This document shows, piece after piece, positions 48,329 to 57,429 of a stretch of 64,000 nt of DNA. Both the position numbers and the translations under genes were made by a program. Positions within the stretch are counted from its first letter, which is position 1. Each line of letters starts with the position of its first letter. Source of the DNA: AWTP1-13 sp963840075 (GTDB taxonomy: Bacteria; Pseudomonadota; Alphaproteobacteria; Rhizobiales; Hyphomicrobiaceae). The notes beneath the pieces were generated by a model, which was not told the DNA's origin, searched no databases, and saw only the letters and a list, made by a program, of their open reading frames with translations. The stretch is from contig CAWIXS010000047.1 of assembly GCA_963840075.1 (NCBI GenBank), positions 1 to 64,000 of the forward strand, written 5' to 3'.

Positions 48329-49495
48329 CTAGCCTCCCTTCTGTCCCCACAGCTGGCGCGAGGCGATGCGCGCGCCTTCGGCCAGCGCCTCCAGCTTTGC
48401 CCACATGATCGAGGGGTGCACGCGCCTCAGGTGCGGCGTCTGTGCAAACCCGCAATCGGTGCCGGCCATCACGTTCTCGCGCCCGACCAGCCCGGCCACG
48501 CGCACGAGCCGCTCGGCGACCAGCTCGGGATGCTCCACCACGTTGGTCGAATGGCTGATCACGCCCGGAACCAGCTTGCGCCCTTCGGGCAGCTTCACGG
48601 TCTCCCACACGCGCCATTCGTGGGCGTGGCGCGGGTTTCCCATCTCGATGCAGTAGGCGCCGGCGTTCACCCGGAGCACGAGGTCGACGATGTCCTCGAG
48701 CGGAACGTCGCTCACGTGCGGCGTGTTGAAGCTGCCCCAGCAGATGTGATAGCGCACCTTCTCCCGCGGCAGCCCCTCGAGCGCGTGGTTGAGCGCATCG
48801 ACGCGCACCGAGGCCCACTTGCGGTACGCGTCGATGTCACGGCCGGCGAAGGCGATGTCCCACATGTAGGGCAGGAAGGCGTCGTCGACCTGCACCGTGA
48901 GGCCGGCGTCGACGATCGCCCTGTACTCCACGCGCAGGGCCTCGGCGAGCGCGAACAGCGCCTCCTCCTCGCTCTTGTAGTGCTCGTTCTTGAACAGCGG
49001 CACGGCGGAGGCCGGCGCCACCACCGGCATGAAGCCCTCCACGTCGACACCGGCGAGCGCCGCCTTGAAGGTGGCGATGTCCTTGGCGAGAGCTGCGTGG
49101 CCCTTGTACCTGATCGGCCCCACTGTCACCACGGTGCCGCGCTTGGGCAGCCGCTGGGTCGGGAAATACTCGGCGTAGAACTCGGGGAACAGGCTGCGGT
49201 CGCGCCCGCTCCCGCCGGGAGCGACCATCTCGCGCTCCTCGATGCCCTCCAGGCGGTCGAGAACGTAGAACGACCAGGAGCGGAACTTGCCGTACTCACC
49301 GTCGCTGACAATGTCGATGCCGGCCTGCTGCTGGCGCCTGACGACCTCGCTGACGCTGTCAGCGAGGAGCGCGTCGAACGCCTTGCCGTCGACGGCGAGG
49401 CCGTTCTCCATGGCCTCAATATACTGAACGAGCCTCGCCGGACGGACGAGGCTGCCTACATGCGTGGTGAGAATGCGATCGGCGCTGGCCGCCAT
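48329..49495 (-). CDS. MetE-like (cobalamin-independent) methyltransferase domain protein
   Basis: 388-aa TIM-barrel related to the C-terminal half of MetE and to the UROD/MetE family. LTTHVGSLVRPARLVQYI at the start, DIVSDGEYGKFRSWSFYV, and zinc-ligand positions in YHICWGSFNTPH (His, Cys), CIEMGNP (Glu) and VMAGTDCGFAQTPHLR (Cys). It lacks the N-terminal half of full MetE, so folate-dependent methionine synthesis is not a given; such short forms often act on other methyl donors. It sits inside a TRAP operon between dctP and dctQ, which suggests that the imported compound is its substrate. Confidence 0.82.
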   Translation of the reverse strand: MAASADRILTTHVGSLVRPARLVQYIEAMENGLAVDGKAFDALLADSVSEVVRRQQQAGIDIVSDGEYGKFRSWSFYVLDRLEGIEEREMVAPGGSGRDRSLFPEFYAEYFPTQRLPKRGTVVTVGPIRYKGHAALAKDIATFKAALAGVDVEGFMPVVAPASAVPLFKNEHYKSEEEALFALAEALRVEYRAIVDAGLTVQVDDAFLPYMWDIAFAGRDIDAYRKWASVRVDALNHALEGLPREKVRYHICWGSFNTPHVSDVPLEDIVDLVLRVNAGAYCIEMGNPRHAHEWRVWETVKLPEGRKLVPGVISHSTNVVEHPELVAERLVRVAGLVGRENVMAGTDCGFAQTPHLRRVHPSIMWAKLEALAEGARIASRQLWGQKGG

Positions 49496-49532
49496 AGGCT
49501 CACTTCTCGACTTGATCCGCCATCATTCGACC

Positions 49533-49682
49533 CGTCATCCCGGCCCATGGAATCCCTTGGGCGATGCGAGCCAGCGGCGAGCAGCGCTCCGATCCGGGAC
49601 TTCAGGAGGCTCGAACTCGTTGCCCGAGGTCCCGGATGGCCTCGCCCCGGCTTTTGCCGGGGCTCGGCTTCCGGGATGACCG
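49533..49682. repeat. REP-like element, copy 3
   Basis: CGTCATCCCGG (49533-49543) is mirrored by CCGGGATGAC ending at 49680. Inside, GCCCCGGC-TTTT-GCCGGGGC (49644-49663) is an 8-bp hairpin. It fills most of the 196-base space between dctP and the MetE-like gene and would be transcribed within the operon. Confidence 0.6.
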
Positions 49683-49691
49683 GTGGAACGG

Positions 49692-50834
49692 TTACAGCTT
49701 GCTCAGATCGATCTTCGAGAAGACCTCGCGGTTCAGCACCTCGGTGAACTTGTCGATGTCGCGGCCGATCTCCTTGGAGCGGGGCCGCCACTTCTCGATC
49801 GTCCTCTCGTAGTCGTCGATGATCGAGCCCGGGTCGGCGACGCCGAGGCTTTTCGCCTTGGCGACGTTGCGCTCGCGGTCGCCCTTGCGGAAGTCGGCGA
49901 TCACCTGCTCCCATGCCTTGGCGTCCGCCGCGCTGACCTTGACCAGCGTCACGCCCTTGTCCGTCTTCAGCTTCTCGAGCGTCGCCTCGTTGGCGATCAG
50001 GAAGTTGCCGATCGCCTGCTTGGCGCTCATCCAGGCCGCCCACTTGACGTGGATCTGCTTCTGGTCGGGCGTCCACTTGTTCCAGGTGTCGCGGTTGAGG
50101 ACGAAGCCGATGGCCGGGCCCGACAGCCCGAGCGGATAGTCGGTGATGTGCTTGGCGAAGTCGGCATAGCCGAAGGTGGCGAGCCAGTCGTAGATGCCGT
50201 GCTGGCAATCGAGGCCGCCGCGCTGCAGGAGACCGACCGCCTCCACCAGCGTGACGCCGACCGGCGTGCCGCCTGCGGCTCTCATCAGCTCGGCGTTACC
50301 TGCCGTGGCGCGCACCCGCTTGCCCTTGAGGTCGGCGGGAGACTTGATCGGCGCGGTGCAGGCCAGCACGTAGGCGGAGCTGGTCCAGCCGCCGAGCGGG
50401 ACCGAGTTGTTGCGCCTGAACTCCTCGAGGCACGAGGGACAGCGCAGGTAGATCACCTCGAGCGCCGCGCCCGTGGCCGCTACCACATCGTTGTGGCCGA
50501 GGACCACGGTGGAGTAGATGGCATAGACCGAGGGGATGGTGTTGGGCGAGTAGGTGACGATGCCGAGCCCCGCCTGCATCAGGCCGTCCTTGACCGCGGA
50601 GAACGTGCCCTTGCCGTCGGCGATCTGGCCGCCGGCGATCAGCTTCCACTTGACGGCCCCCTTGGTCTCCTTCTCGATGTTGGCGAAGATGTGCGGCATC
50701 ACGTGGACGTTCTGGTACTCGCGCGGCACCGTCCAGTTGCCGTAGACCAGCTCCTGTGCGGAGGCGGGCGCGGCCGCCGCCAGCGCCGCCCCCAGAGCGG
50801 CTGTTGCGAGCCATTTCACGTGCCGGTTGGTCAT
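49692..50834 (-). CDS. dctP: TRAP transporter substrate-binding protein (DctP family), second locus
   Basis: 380 aa from ATG 50834, which follows GGAGGAAAG; an ATG at 50885 is less likely. Signal peptide KWLATAALGAALAAAAPASA. DctP blocks: GGQIADGKGTFSAVKDGLMQ, the Arg in LKGKRVRATAGNAELMRAAG, and GLDCQHGIYDWLATFGYAD. First gene of dctP, MetE-like, dctQ, dctM on the minus strand. Confidence 0.88.
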   Translation of the reverse strand: MTNRHVKWLATAALGAALAAAAPASAQELVYGNWTVPREYQNVHVMPHIFANIEKETKGAVKWKLIAGGQIADGKGTFSAVKDGLMQAGLGIVTYSPNTIPSVYAIYSTVVLGHNDVVAATGAALEVIYLRCPSCLEEFRRNNSVPLGGWTSSAYVLACTAPIKSPADLKGKRVRATAGNAELMRAAGGTPVGVTLVEAVGLLQRGGLDCQHGIYDWLATFGYADFAKHITDYPLGLSGPAIGFVLNRDTWNKWTPDQKQIHVKWAAWMSAKQAIGNFLIANEATLEKLKTDKGVTLVKVSAADAKAWEQVIADFRKGDRERNVAKAKSLGVADPGSIIDDYERTIEKWRPRSKEIGRDIDKFTEVLNREVFSKIDLSKL

Positions 50835-51194
50835 TCGAGCTTTCCTCCTCCTGCAGCACTGCTGCCAGCGCCTCGATCGGCGCAATTCTTGTTGTTTTGC
50901 GCCGGGCGGCGCCGCTGGTCGCCCTTGCGTTGTCCAAAGCTACCCGTTCGCCCCCCCTTCCAGCAACGTCGCGGTTCTCGTCGTTTCGTCTAGGGTGCTC
51001 CGAGCCCCGATCAGGCCCGATCGGGATTGCGTGGGACGCCTTCCACGCCTTTCCCGCCGCGGCAAGGGGCTCGCGCGTCCCTTGCGCGTCCAAAGACCAA
51101 TTTGTCCGGCAGCGGCGAGGCGCGCACCCGCATTCTCCCGGGGGCGTGACCACAATGCGACACCCCGGGTTGGCGAGGGTGCTCACGACTTGGC
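50835..51194. other. Gap between dctP and CPBP gene
   Basis: 360 bases, the upstream region of the second TRAP operon. No gene and no clear palindrome; the promoter of the operon should lie here. Confidence 0.4.
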
Positions 51195-52310
51195 TCAGGG
51201 GGGCGCGGCCTGCGGTTGGTCCCGAGGCGAGGAAGCACCCGGCGGAGGCGATGCGGCCCCGCCCGTCGGTGCAGCGGCAGGCGCGGGATGGTTGGCGCCC
51301 GCAGCCGGCGGCGGCGCCTTCGGCAGATAGAACGGAGAGCGGCGCCAGAGCAGCATGACGAGCAGAAGCGCAGCCCCGGCGGCGGCGTAAACGTACGTCA
51401 GGGGATCGTAGAGGTAGCTTCCGCCGGCGGCGTGCACCCCGTCGGTGTAGACCACCAGCGCCAGGGGGCTCACCTCCTCCGGCCCGGTGGGTCGCAGCAG
51501 GATGAAGGCGTTGTTGGCCCAATGCAGGCCGGCGGAGGCCGCGAGACTCTGCGTCCGCATCAGCACGGTGATGGAGATCGTCGTCATGATCGTGAAGCCG
51601 ATCAGCGCGAGCAGCACGTCGCGCCGGACGTCGGCGTTGGCGAGGTGCGGGATGATGAACACCGTGGTCACCGCCGCAGCCACGGGCAGCCGCAGCGCCA
51701 GGACCGCGCCCCAGGTGCGGTGCAGATAGCCGAGATAGCACACGTCCTCGGCCAGCGTCTGCACCAGCACCGCGCCGAGACCCAGGGCGATCCAGGGCAG
51801 GACATCGAGGCCGGGCCAGCGCAGCCGGTGCTGCTGCGGCTCCAGGACATAGGCGAGCACCCCGATGAGACCGAGGAGCACGAGCAGCGCCGTGGCGGTG
51901 CGGCAGAAGTCGAGCCAGCGGAAGCCCCCTCGGTAGGAGAAGGCCCGGCGCCACGAGACGCCGTGCACGACGCTGAGGACAATGAGGGGCGGCAGCAGGT
52001 ACGGCAGCCAGCACAGCAGGTCGTGGACGTAGGAGAGCGGCCGGGCCGGCTCGAAGGGAAAGACCTGGCTGGAAAAAGTGCGGGCGATCCAGCCCCGTCG
52101 CAGCGCGAGGGTCTCGAAGGCCGAGGGCGCGAGCGCGAGCGCGACATGCACCGTTACGGCCAGCGCGAGGCCAACGACCACCCACGGCCAGCGCCAACGG
52201 CCCTCGCGGCCGAGCAGCAGAACGGGGTCGCGCTCCCATGCGAGGCGGCGCAATCGAGCCAGCGGGGCGCTGACGCCGCGGCGTAGAGCGAGCAACATCC
52301 CAAGGTTCAT
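51195..52310 (-). CDS. CPBP-family intramembrane protease-like protein, copy 1
   Basis: 371 aa from ATG 52310. About eight helices. Recognised as CPBP (Abi) by three blocks: motif 1 QTLAEDVCYLGYLHRTWG, motif 2 VFIIPHLANADV and motif 3 SAGLHWANNAFI. Motif 1 usually reads EExxxRG; here it is ED with Leu where the Arg is expected, while the His of motifs 2 and 3 are kept. C-terminal tail is Pro/Ala-rich. Members of this family process prenylated or signal-type substrates; the target here is unknown. The gene upstream is a paralogue. Confidence 0.78.
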   Translation of the reverse strand: MNLGMLLALRRGVSAPLARLRRLAWERDPVLLLGREGRWRWPWVVVGLALAVTVHVALALAPSAFETLALRRGWIARTFSSQVFPFEPARPLSYVHDLLCWLPYLLPPLIVLSVVHGVSWRRAFSYRGGFRWLDFCRTATALLVLLGLIGVLAYVLEPQQHRLRWPGLDVLPWIALGLGAVLVQTLAEDVCYLGYLHRTWGAVLALRLPVAAAVTTVFIIPHLANADVRRDVLLALIGFTIMTTISITVLMRTQSLAASAGLHWANNAFILLRPTGPEEVSPLALVVYTDGVHAAGGSYLYDPLTYVYAAAGAALLLVMLLWRRSPFYLPKAPPPAAGANHPAPAAAPTGGAASPPPGASSPRDQPQAAPP

Positions 52311-52454
52311 CCGATGCGGGCACGAGCGCCGGTCGCTGCGGCCGCTGGCGGCACCGCGCACCCCGCACCGCACGGCGCCGATGCCAATGTTTACACGACT
52401 GAGCCCATATTGTGTCGCCGCTGCTCCGCCTGCACACGGACGGACTGGGCAGCC

Positions 52455-53549
52455 TCATGGCCAGGCTTGTGCGGCCCTGGGTGCCGGTGTCGCGCCCGCA
52501 TCAGTCGCCGCCGGCGCGCGACTGCCATCCGAGGATGGCACGGGGCCCCTCGGGAGACAGAACGGAGAGCGGCGCCAGAGCAAGAGGACGAGCAAGAGCG
52601 CCGGCATCCCCAGCAGACCGGCATACGTGAGCGGATCGAGCAGGTAGCTGCCACCCGCGGCGTAGACGGGGTCGGTGTAGACGACCAGTGCCAGCGGGCT
52701 CACGGAGTCGGGCGCACCGGGTCGCAGGAGGATGAACGCGTTGTTGGCCCAATGCAGCCCTGCGGAGGCCGCGAGACTCTGCGTCCGCAACAGCACGGCG
52801 ATGGAGATCGCCGTCATGATCGCGTGGTCGAGCACACCCAGCAGCATGTCCCGCTGGACGTCCGAGTTGGCGAGGTGGGGCACGACGAAGATGGTGATCA
52901 CCGCCGCAGCGACGGGCAGCCGAAGCCCCACGACGGCACCCCAGGTGCGGTGCAGATAGCCGAGAAAGAAGACGTCCTCGGCCAGCGTCTGCACAAGGAC
53001 CGCGCCGAAGCCCAGCGCGATCCACGGCAGGATGCCGATGCCGGGCCAGCGCACCTCGTGCTGCTGCGGCTCCAGGTAGAAGGCCAGCGACGCAACCAGA
53101 CCGAGCATGGTGAGCAGGGCCATGGCCGCACGGGCGAAATCGAGCCACCGGAAGCCGCCTCCGTAGGAGAACGCGCGCCGCCAGGAGACGCCGTGCACGA
53201 TACGCAGCACAAGGAGCGGTGCCAGGAGGAGCGGCAGCCATATCACCAGCAGCTCCCCGGCATACGAAAGCGGCCGGCCCGGGTCGAATGGAAACATTGC
53301 GGTGGAAAGATAGAGCGCGCTCGAGAAACTGCGGTCGATCCATCCCAGCCCGAGAGCGATCCTCTCGAAGGCGACGGTCGCCCCGAGGAGGAGCAAGAAG
53401 ACGAGCACGACTGCGGCCAGCCCCACGAGCATCCACGGCCAGCGCCAGCGGCGCTCGCGGCCGAGCAGCAGGACCATATCGGGTTCTGCCACGAGCCGGC
53501 GCAACCGTGCGTCGAGGCGGCCGATGGCGTGACGCAGCCCAGCCGGCAT
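52455..53549 (-). CDS. CPBP-family intramembrane protease-like protein, copy 2
   Basis: 364 aa from ATG 53549; an ATG at 53594 is possible. Close paralogue of the previous gene over its whole length, with the same blocks: QTLAEDVFFLGYLHRTWG, VVPHLANSDVQRDM, SAGLHWANNAFILL. The same ED and Leu variants in motif 1 occur in both copies. It begins with a cytosolic Arg-rich helix, GRLDARLRRLVAEP. Confidence 0.78.
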   Translation of the reverse strand: MPAGLRHAIGRLDARLRRLVAEPDMVLLLGRERRWRWPWMLVGLAAVVLVFLLLLGATVAFERIALGLGWIDRSFSSALYLSTAMFPFDPGRPLSYAGELLVIWLPLLLAPLLVLRIVHGVSWRRAFSYGGGFRWLDFARAAMALLTMLGLVASLAFYLEPQQHEVRWPGIGILPWIALGFGAVLVQTLAEDVFFLGYLHRTWGAVVGLRLPVAAAVITIFVVPHLANSDVQRDMLLGVLDHAIMTAISIAVLLRTQSLAASAGLHWANNAFILLRPGAPDSVSPLALVVYTDPVYAAGGSYLLDPLTYAGLLGMPALLLVLLLWRRSPFCLPRGPVPSSDGSRAPAATDAGATPAPRAAQAWP

Positions 53550-53740
53550 TCCGAGCCTCCACGAGACGCAGGACGAGAGTACGGGGAGCCCCACCGCCTG
53601 CGCGCGGGAAGCCGCCGCAAACGCACGAGCATACGCACCCGAACCTCATGTACGCGGGGGCTGGCTCGGATTTTCGCGTCCCGAGGGGGCGCCCGGCGCG
53701 TTTCCTCGGGTCTTGTGTCTCTACAGCACCGGACCGCCCA

Positions 53741-54355
53741 TCACATGGGCGGGGCGATGCCGCGGCCGACGTTCACCCGCGCCGCCAGCAGCGAGCCGTC
53801 GGGTTGCCTGGTGGCCGCGCCGACGAAGATCCGCGCCCCTGCCTTCAGCTCGCTCGCGTCGCCGGGGGTGTAGGAGACGATGGGAACGCCGGCGGGCACG
53901 ACGATCCGCTTCTCCCCGTTCTTGTACTTGAGGGTCAGCAGCTGGCCGTCGCCGGAGGCGGCGGTCTTCTCGACGGTGCCGTTGGTCATGGTGCTCGACG
54001 GCTGCAGGTCCCAGCCGCGGTGGCCGTCGCCCGTGCCGCGCATGGCCTCGGGGAAGATGTGCACCTCGAGCGCCCTCTGGCTGCCGTCGGGCAGCGGCAG
54101 GGCGGCGACGCCGACGTAGGAGCCCGGCTTGATGTCGGCGAGCGTCGCCGCCACCACCGCGGCCACCATCGCCTTCGGCGCCAGCTTCAGGCGCAGCTCG
54201 GTTCCGTTGCGCGCCTTGACGACATAGGTGTCGCCGTCGACGCGCTCGATGGTTCCGCGCACCCGTACTGGCGCCTCCTGGGCCCACGCGATGGGTGCGA
54301 CGAGCGCAAAGCCCAGCGCCATGGCGCCGAGAGCACGGTGCAATCCTCCTGCCAA
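53741..54355 (-). CDS. DUF5666-like secreted protein, copy 1
   Basis: 204 aa from TTG 54355, five bases after AGGAGGAGG; this start aligns with the ATG of the paralogue. Signal peptide ends SIAWAQEAP-like (APIAWAQEAP). The mature protein repeats short beta segments: RVRGTIERVDGDTYVVKARN and LKYKNGEKRIVVPAGVPIVS. This is like DUF5666/OB-type domains. No function assigned. Followed by its paralogue upstream on the same strand. Confidence 0.62.
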   Translation of the reverse strand: MAGGLHRALGAMALGFALVAPIAWAQEAPVRVRGTIERVDGDTYVVKARNGTELRLKLAPKAMVAAVVAATLADIKPGSYVGVAALPLPDGSQRALEVHIFPEAMRGTGDGHRGWDLQPSSTMTNGTVEKTAASGDGQLLTLKYKNGEKRIVVPAGVPIVSYTPGDASELKAGARIFVGAATRQPDGSLLAARVNVGRGIAPPM

Positions 54356-54452
54356 GGGAGCCTCCTCCTGATGTCGGGTCGGCCGGCCGATGCCCGGCCT
54401 CGAAGATAGCAAAAGGGGCGGCAGGCCGCCTGCGCCTGCCGTCGGCAACCGC

Positions 54453-55082
54453 TCACATCGGCGGCGCGACGCCGCGGCCGACGCTGATGCGCAACGTCTC
54501 GAACGTGCCGTCGGGCAGCTGCTTGGCCGCGCCCACGAAGATTTTCGCTCCGGGCTTGAGCTCGCTGGCATCTGCCGGAGCGTAGGTGACGATCGGGATG
54601 CCGGGAGGAACAACGATCTTCTTCTCGCCGTCCTTGTACTTGAGGGTCAGCACCTGGCCGTCCTTGGCGGCGACGATCACCTCGACGTTGGCGTTGGTCA
54701 TGGTGCTCTTGGGCTGCAGGTCCCACGGGCGGAAGCCTTCCGCCAGGCCGCGCAGGGCCTCGGGGAAGATTGTCACCTCCAGCGCCTTCTGGCTGCCGTC
54801 CGCCTGCGGCAGCGCGGCCACGCCGATGTACCTGCCGGGCTTCACGTCCGCGAGCGTGGCCGCGATGACCGCCGAGACCCCGCCCTTCGGCGCGAGCTTG
54901 AGCTTGATTTCCTTGCCGTCGCGCGACTTGACAACATAGGTTCCGCCGTCGACGCGCTCGATCGTCCCGCGCACCCGCACCGGTGCGTCCTGGGCCCACA
55001 CCACTGGGGCGGCGAGAACGGGGGCGGCGAGAACGAGGGCGGCCGCGATCGGGCCGAGCATGCGCTGCAATCGTGCTGACAT
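54453..55082 (-). CDS. DUF5666-like secreted protein, copy 2
   Basis: 209 aa from ATG 55082. Signal peptide VLAAPVVWAQDAP. Clear paralogue of the previous gene: RVRGTIERVDGGTYVVKSRD, LPQADGSQKALEVTIFPEAL, and both end VGRG(I/V)APPM. Divergent from the cytochrome b561 gene 100 bases away, suggesting a shared regulatory region and perhaps a link to the oxidoreductase pair. Confidence 0.62.
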   Translation of the reverse strand: MSARLQRMLGPIAAALVLAAPVLAAPVVWAQDAPVRVRGTIERVDGGTYVVKSRDGKEIKLKLAPKGGVSAVIAATLADVKPGRYIGVAALPQADGSQKALEVTIFPEALRGLAEGFRPWDLQPKSTMTNANVEVIVAAKDGQVLTLKYKDGEKKIVVPPGIPIVTYAPADASELKPGAKIFVGAAKQLPDGTFETLRISVGRGVAPPM

Positions 55083-55182
55083 GAGATCCTCCCGAAAGAT
55101 TGATAGCCGGTAGACGCTGCACGGGCCGACTTTAGTCCCCCGGCCTTGTAGTACGTGACCGCCACAACCCGAGCAGGGACCC

Positions 55183-55815
55183 ATGCCCTCCGTTGCCGAA
55201 GCCGCGGCTCCCGAAGCGGGCGGGAAGCGGCCCACAGTCATTCATCCGCTCTATGTGCGCCTCACGCATTGGGTGAACGCGGTGGCCGTGCTCGTCCTGA
55301 TCATGTCGGGATGGCAGATCTACAACGCCGCGCCGCTCTATGCGTTCACATTTCCGAGCGGCCTGACACTGGGCGGCTGGCTGGCGGGCGCGCTGCTGTG
55401 GCACTTCGCGGCGATGTGGGTGCTCGTCCTCAACGGCCTCGTCTATCTGGCGGTGGGGCTCGCGACCGGCCGGCTGCGGCGCAGGCTCCTGCCGCTGCGT
55501 CCGGCCGAGCTCAAGCGCGACCTCCGCGCCGCGCTGACCGGGCGGCTCGGCCATGCCGACGGCGCCGCCTACAATGCCGTGCAGAAGGCGCTCTACCTGG
55601 GCGTGCTCCTCGCCGGCGTCGTGATCGTCGCCTCGGGGCTCGCCATGTGGAAGCCCGTGCAGCTCCAGGAGCTGGCGGCGCTCCTCGGCGGCTACGAGGG
55701 CGCGCGCCACGTGCACTTCCTTGCCATGGCCGCCATCGTCGTCTTTCTCGCCGTGCATGTCGTGATGGCGCTGCTGGTGCCGCGGAGCCTGCGCGCCATG
55801 CTCCGCGGCCGCTGA
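55183..55815 (+). CDS. Cytochrome b561 family membrane protein
   Basis: 210-aa diheme-type membrane cytochrome. Four helices with paired His: IHPLYVRLTHWVNAVAVLVL, LLWHFAAMWVLVLNGLVYL and ARHVHFLAMAAIVVFLAVHV. These fit axial heme ligands. It precedes a molybdenum oxidoreductase by 11 bases; such pairs move electrons between quinone and the periplasmic enzyme. Confidence 0.8.
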   Translation: MPSVAEAAAPEAGGKRPTVIHPLYVRLTHWVNAVAVLVLIMSGWQIYNAAPLYAFTFPSGLTLGGWLAGALLWHFAAMWVLVLNGLVYLAVGLATGRLRRRLLPLRPAELKRDLRAALTGRLGHADGAAYNAVQKALYLGVLLAGVVIVASGLAMWKPVQLQELAALLGGYEGARHVHFLAMAAIVVFLAVHVVMALLVPRSLRAMLRGR

Positions 55816-55826
55816 AGGAGGCAGCG

Positions 55827-56603
55827 ATGCGAACGCCGCGCAGGCCGATCCCGGGCGTCGACGGCAGGCTGCTTCTCGAGGAGGCGGCCCGGCTCATGCC
55901 GGGCCCCTCGCGCCGCCTGTTCCTGCGCGGCGGCGCCAGTGTGGGGGCGCTCGCGCTGCTGACCGGCTGCAACATTGCCGACGGCGTCTCGGCGGAGCGC
56001 GCGCTGCGCAAGGTGTCGGACTTCAACGACTGGGTGCAGGCGCGCCTGTTCAACCCCAACCGTCGGGCCCCGACCTATCCCGAGAGCGCCATCACCCGCC
56101 CGTTTCGCTTCAATGCGTTCTATCCGGAGGACCAGGCCCCCGATGTCGACGAGGACCGCTGGCGGCTGATCGTCGACGGCCTCGTCGAGAACAAGCGGCC
56201 GTGGAGCCTGGAGGAGCTCAACGCGCTTCCCCAGGAGACGCAGATCACGCGGCTCATCTGCATCGAGGGCTGGAGCGCGGTCGGCAAATGGACGGGGGTG
56301 CCGCTGCGCACGTTCCTGCAGCGCATCGGCGCCGACCTCACCGCCAGGTATGTGCACTTCACCTGCCCGGACGGCTATTCAACCTCCATCGATATGCCGA
56401 CCGCGCTGCACGCGCAGACGCAGATGACGCTCGCCTTCGACGGCCAGGTGCTGCCGACCAGGCTCGGCTTCCCGCTGCGCATCCGCATCCCGACCAAGCT
56501 CGGGTTCAAGAACGCCAAGCACGTGGTCGGCCTCGCCGTGCTCAACCACTACACGGGCGGCTACTGGGAGGACCAGGGCTACAACTGGTTCAGTGGGCTG
56601 TGA
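55827..56603 (+). CDS. Molybdopterin-dependent oxidoreductase, sulfite-oxidase fold
   Basis: 258 aa from ATG 55827 (aaggag upstream). The N-terminus carries a Tat signal, PSRRLFLRGGASVGALALLT, with Gly-Cys directly after, so it may also be a lipoprotein. The Mo-coordinating Cys is in RLICIEGWSAVGKWTGVPL. YVHFTCPDGYSTSIDMPTAL and the C-terminal HVVGLAVLNHYTGGYWEDQG are typical of the SUOX/YedY branch. Export would use the tatABC locus in this window. Exact substrate unknown. Confidence 0.83.
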   Translation: MRTPRRPIPGVDGRLLLEEAARLMPGPSRRLFLRGGASVGALALLTGCNIADGVSAERALRKVSDFNDWVQARLFNPNRRAPTYPESAITRPFRFNAFYPEDQAPDVDEDRWRLIVDGLVENKRPWSLEELNALPQETQITRLICIEGWSAVGKWTGVPLRTFLQRIGADLTARYVHFTCPDGYSTSIDMPTALHAQTQMTLAFDGQVLPTRLGFPLRIRIPTKLGFKNAKHVVGLAVLNHYTGGYWEDQGYNWFSGL

Positions 56604-56699
56604 GGGATCGGTTCAGACGGGGTTTTGCTCCTGAAATGCTGTCAGCACCCGTGTGGCCGAGGTGGTAGAAGCGGGCTCTCGGAAAGAAGGGTGGAGATC

Positions 56700-56873
56700 A
56701 TGCGCAGCCTGATTGCCATTGTTGCCGGCGCGGTGGCCGCCGGGGTTGTCTTGTTCGGTCTCAATTGGTTCGGCCTCGTTTCGGGAGAGGCAGCGCGGAT
56801 AGGGTTCGTCGTCGCCATCGCCGTCGGCGTCGCGATCACGCTGGCCAACAGGAGGAGGGGTGGCACCGGCTAG
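56700..56873 (+). CDS. Small two-helix membrane protein
   Basis: 57 aa from ATG 56700 with aagggtggag upstream. Two hydrophobic segments, LIAIVAGAVAAGVVLFGLNW and IGFVVAIAVGVAITLA, ending NRRRGGTG. Not recognised. Confidence 0.5.
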   Translation: MRSLIAIVAGAVAAGVVLFGLNWFGLVSGEAARIGFVVAIAVGVAITLANRRRGGTG

Positions 56874-57026
56874 CCGCCGCCGTTGCGAGTGGCGCAGAAA
56901 AAAGGCGCCAGAGCCGGTGTGGTCTGCCCTTGAAGCTCCGGCACCACATGGGCGGGATCGCCGACAGCGAGACCGCTCCCGCGCCCTCCCCATCCCGCAT
57001 CCGGGGACGCGCGCCGCAGGGGGCGC

Positions 57027-57061
57027 CCCTCTCCCCACACGCCTCTCTGGTGGGGAGAGGG
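57027..57061. repeat. 12-bp palindrome related to the one at 10517
   Basis: CCCTCTCCCCAC (57027-57038) and GTGGGGAGAGGG (57050-57061), 11-base loop. The shared core with the element at 10517-10588 is CCCTCTCCCC / GGGGAGAGGG. A second GC-rich palindrome (CCTCTCCCG...CGGGAGG) follows near 57124-57150. Confidence 0.7.
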
Positions 57062-57244
57062 CGGGAGCTTCTGCCCGAGGCGCGTCGAGGCCCGTAACGG
57101 CCAACACACATGCGAACGCGCGCCCCTCTCCCGCTCGCCGGGAGGGGGGTGTCGTTTGGGGGAGGACAGACCCCCATGTGACCGTGCGCACGAGATCGTC
57201 GGCCGCTTGCTAGAGTGCTCTGTCTCCGACCCTTCATCCGTTCT

Positions 57245-57336
57245 TGTCATGCCGGGGCTTGTCTCCGGCATCCACCCAACCGCGAGTGCTGGAGCAAGCG
57301 GTAGCGTGGATCCCGGCAACGAGTGCCGGGATGACA
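57245..57336. repeat. REP element pair, copy 4
   Basis: TGTCATGCCGGGGCTTGTCT onward (57245-57274) and, inverted, TGGATCCCGGCAACGAGTGC onward to GATGACA (57307-57336). Confidence 0.7.
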
Positions 57337-57429
57337 CCGTTCGATCCGTCGGAGTCGCGACACTGGTTTCGAGGCGGCGTGAGCGGCATTGCACCGATGC
57401 GCGCGGGTCGCAAGTGTCGCGCGTGGATC

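Noticed and set aside
56640..56700. GTGGCCGAGGTGGTAGAAGCGG considered as a tRNA 5' end
   Set aside because: It resembles a tRNA D-arm start, but no anticodon stem, T-arm or acceptor partner follows.
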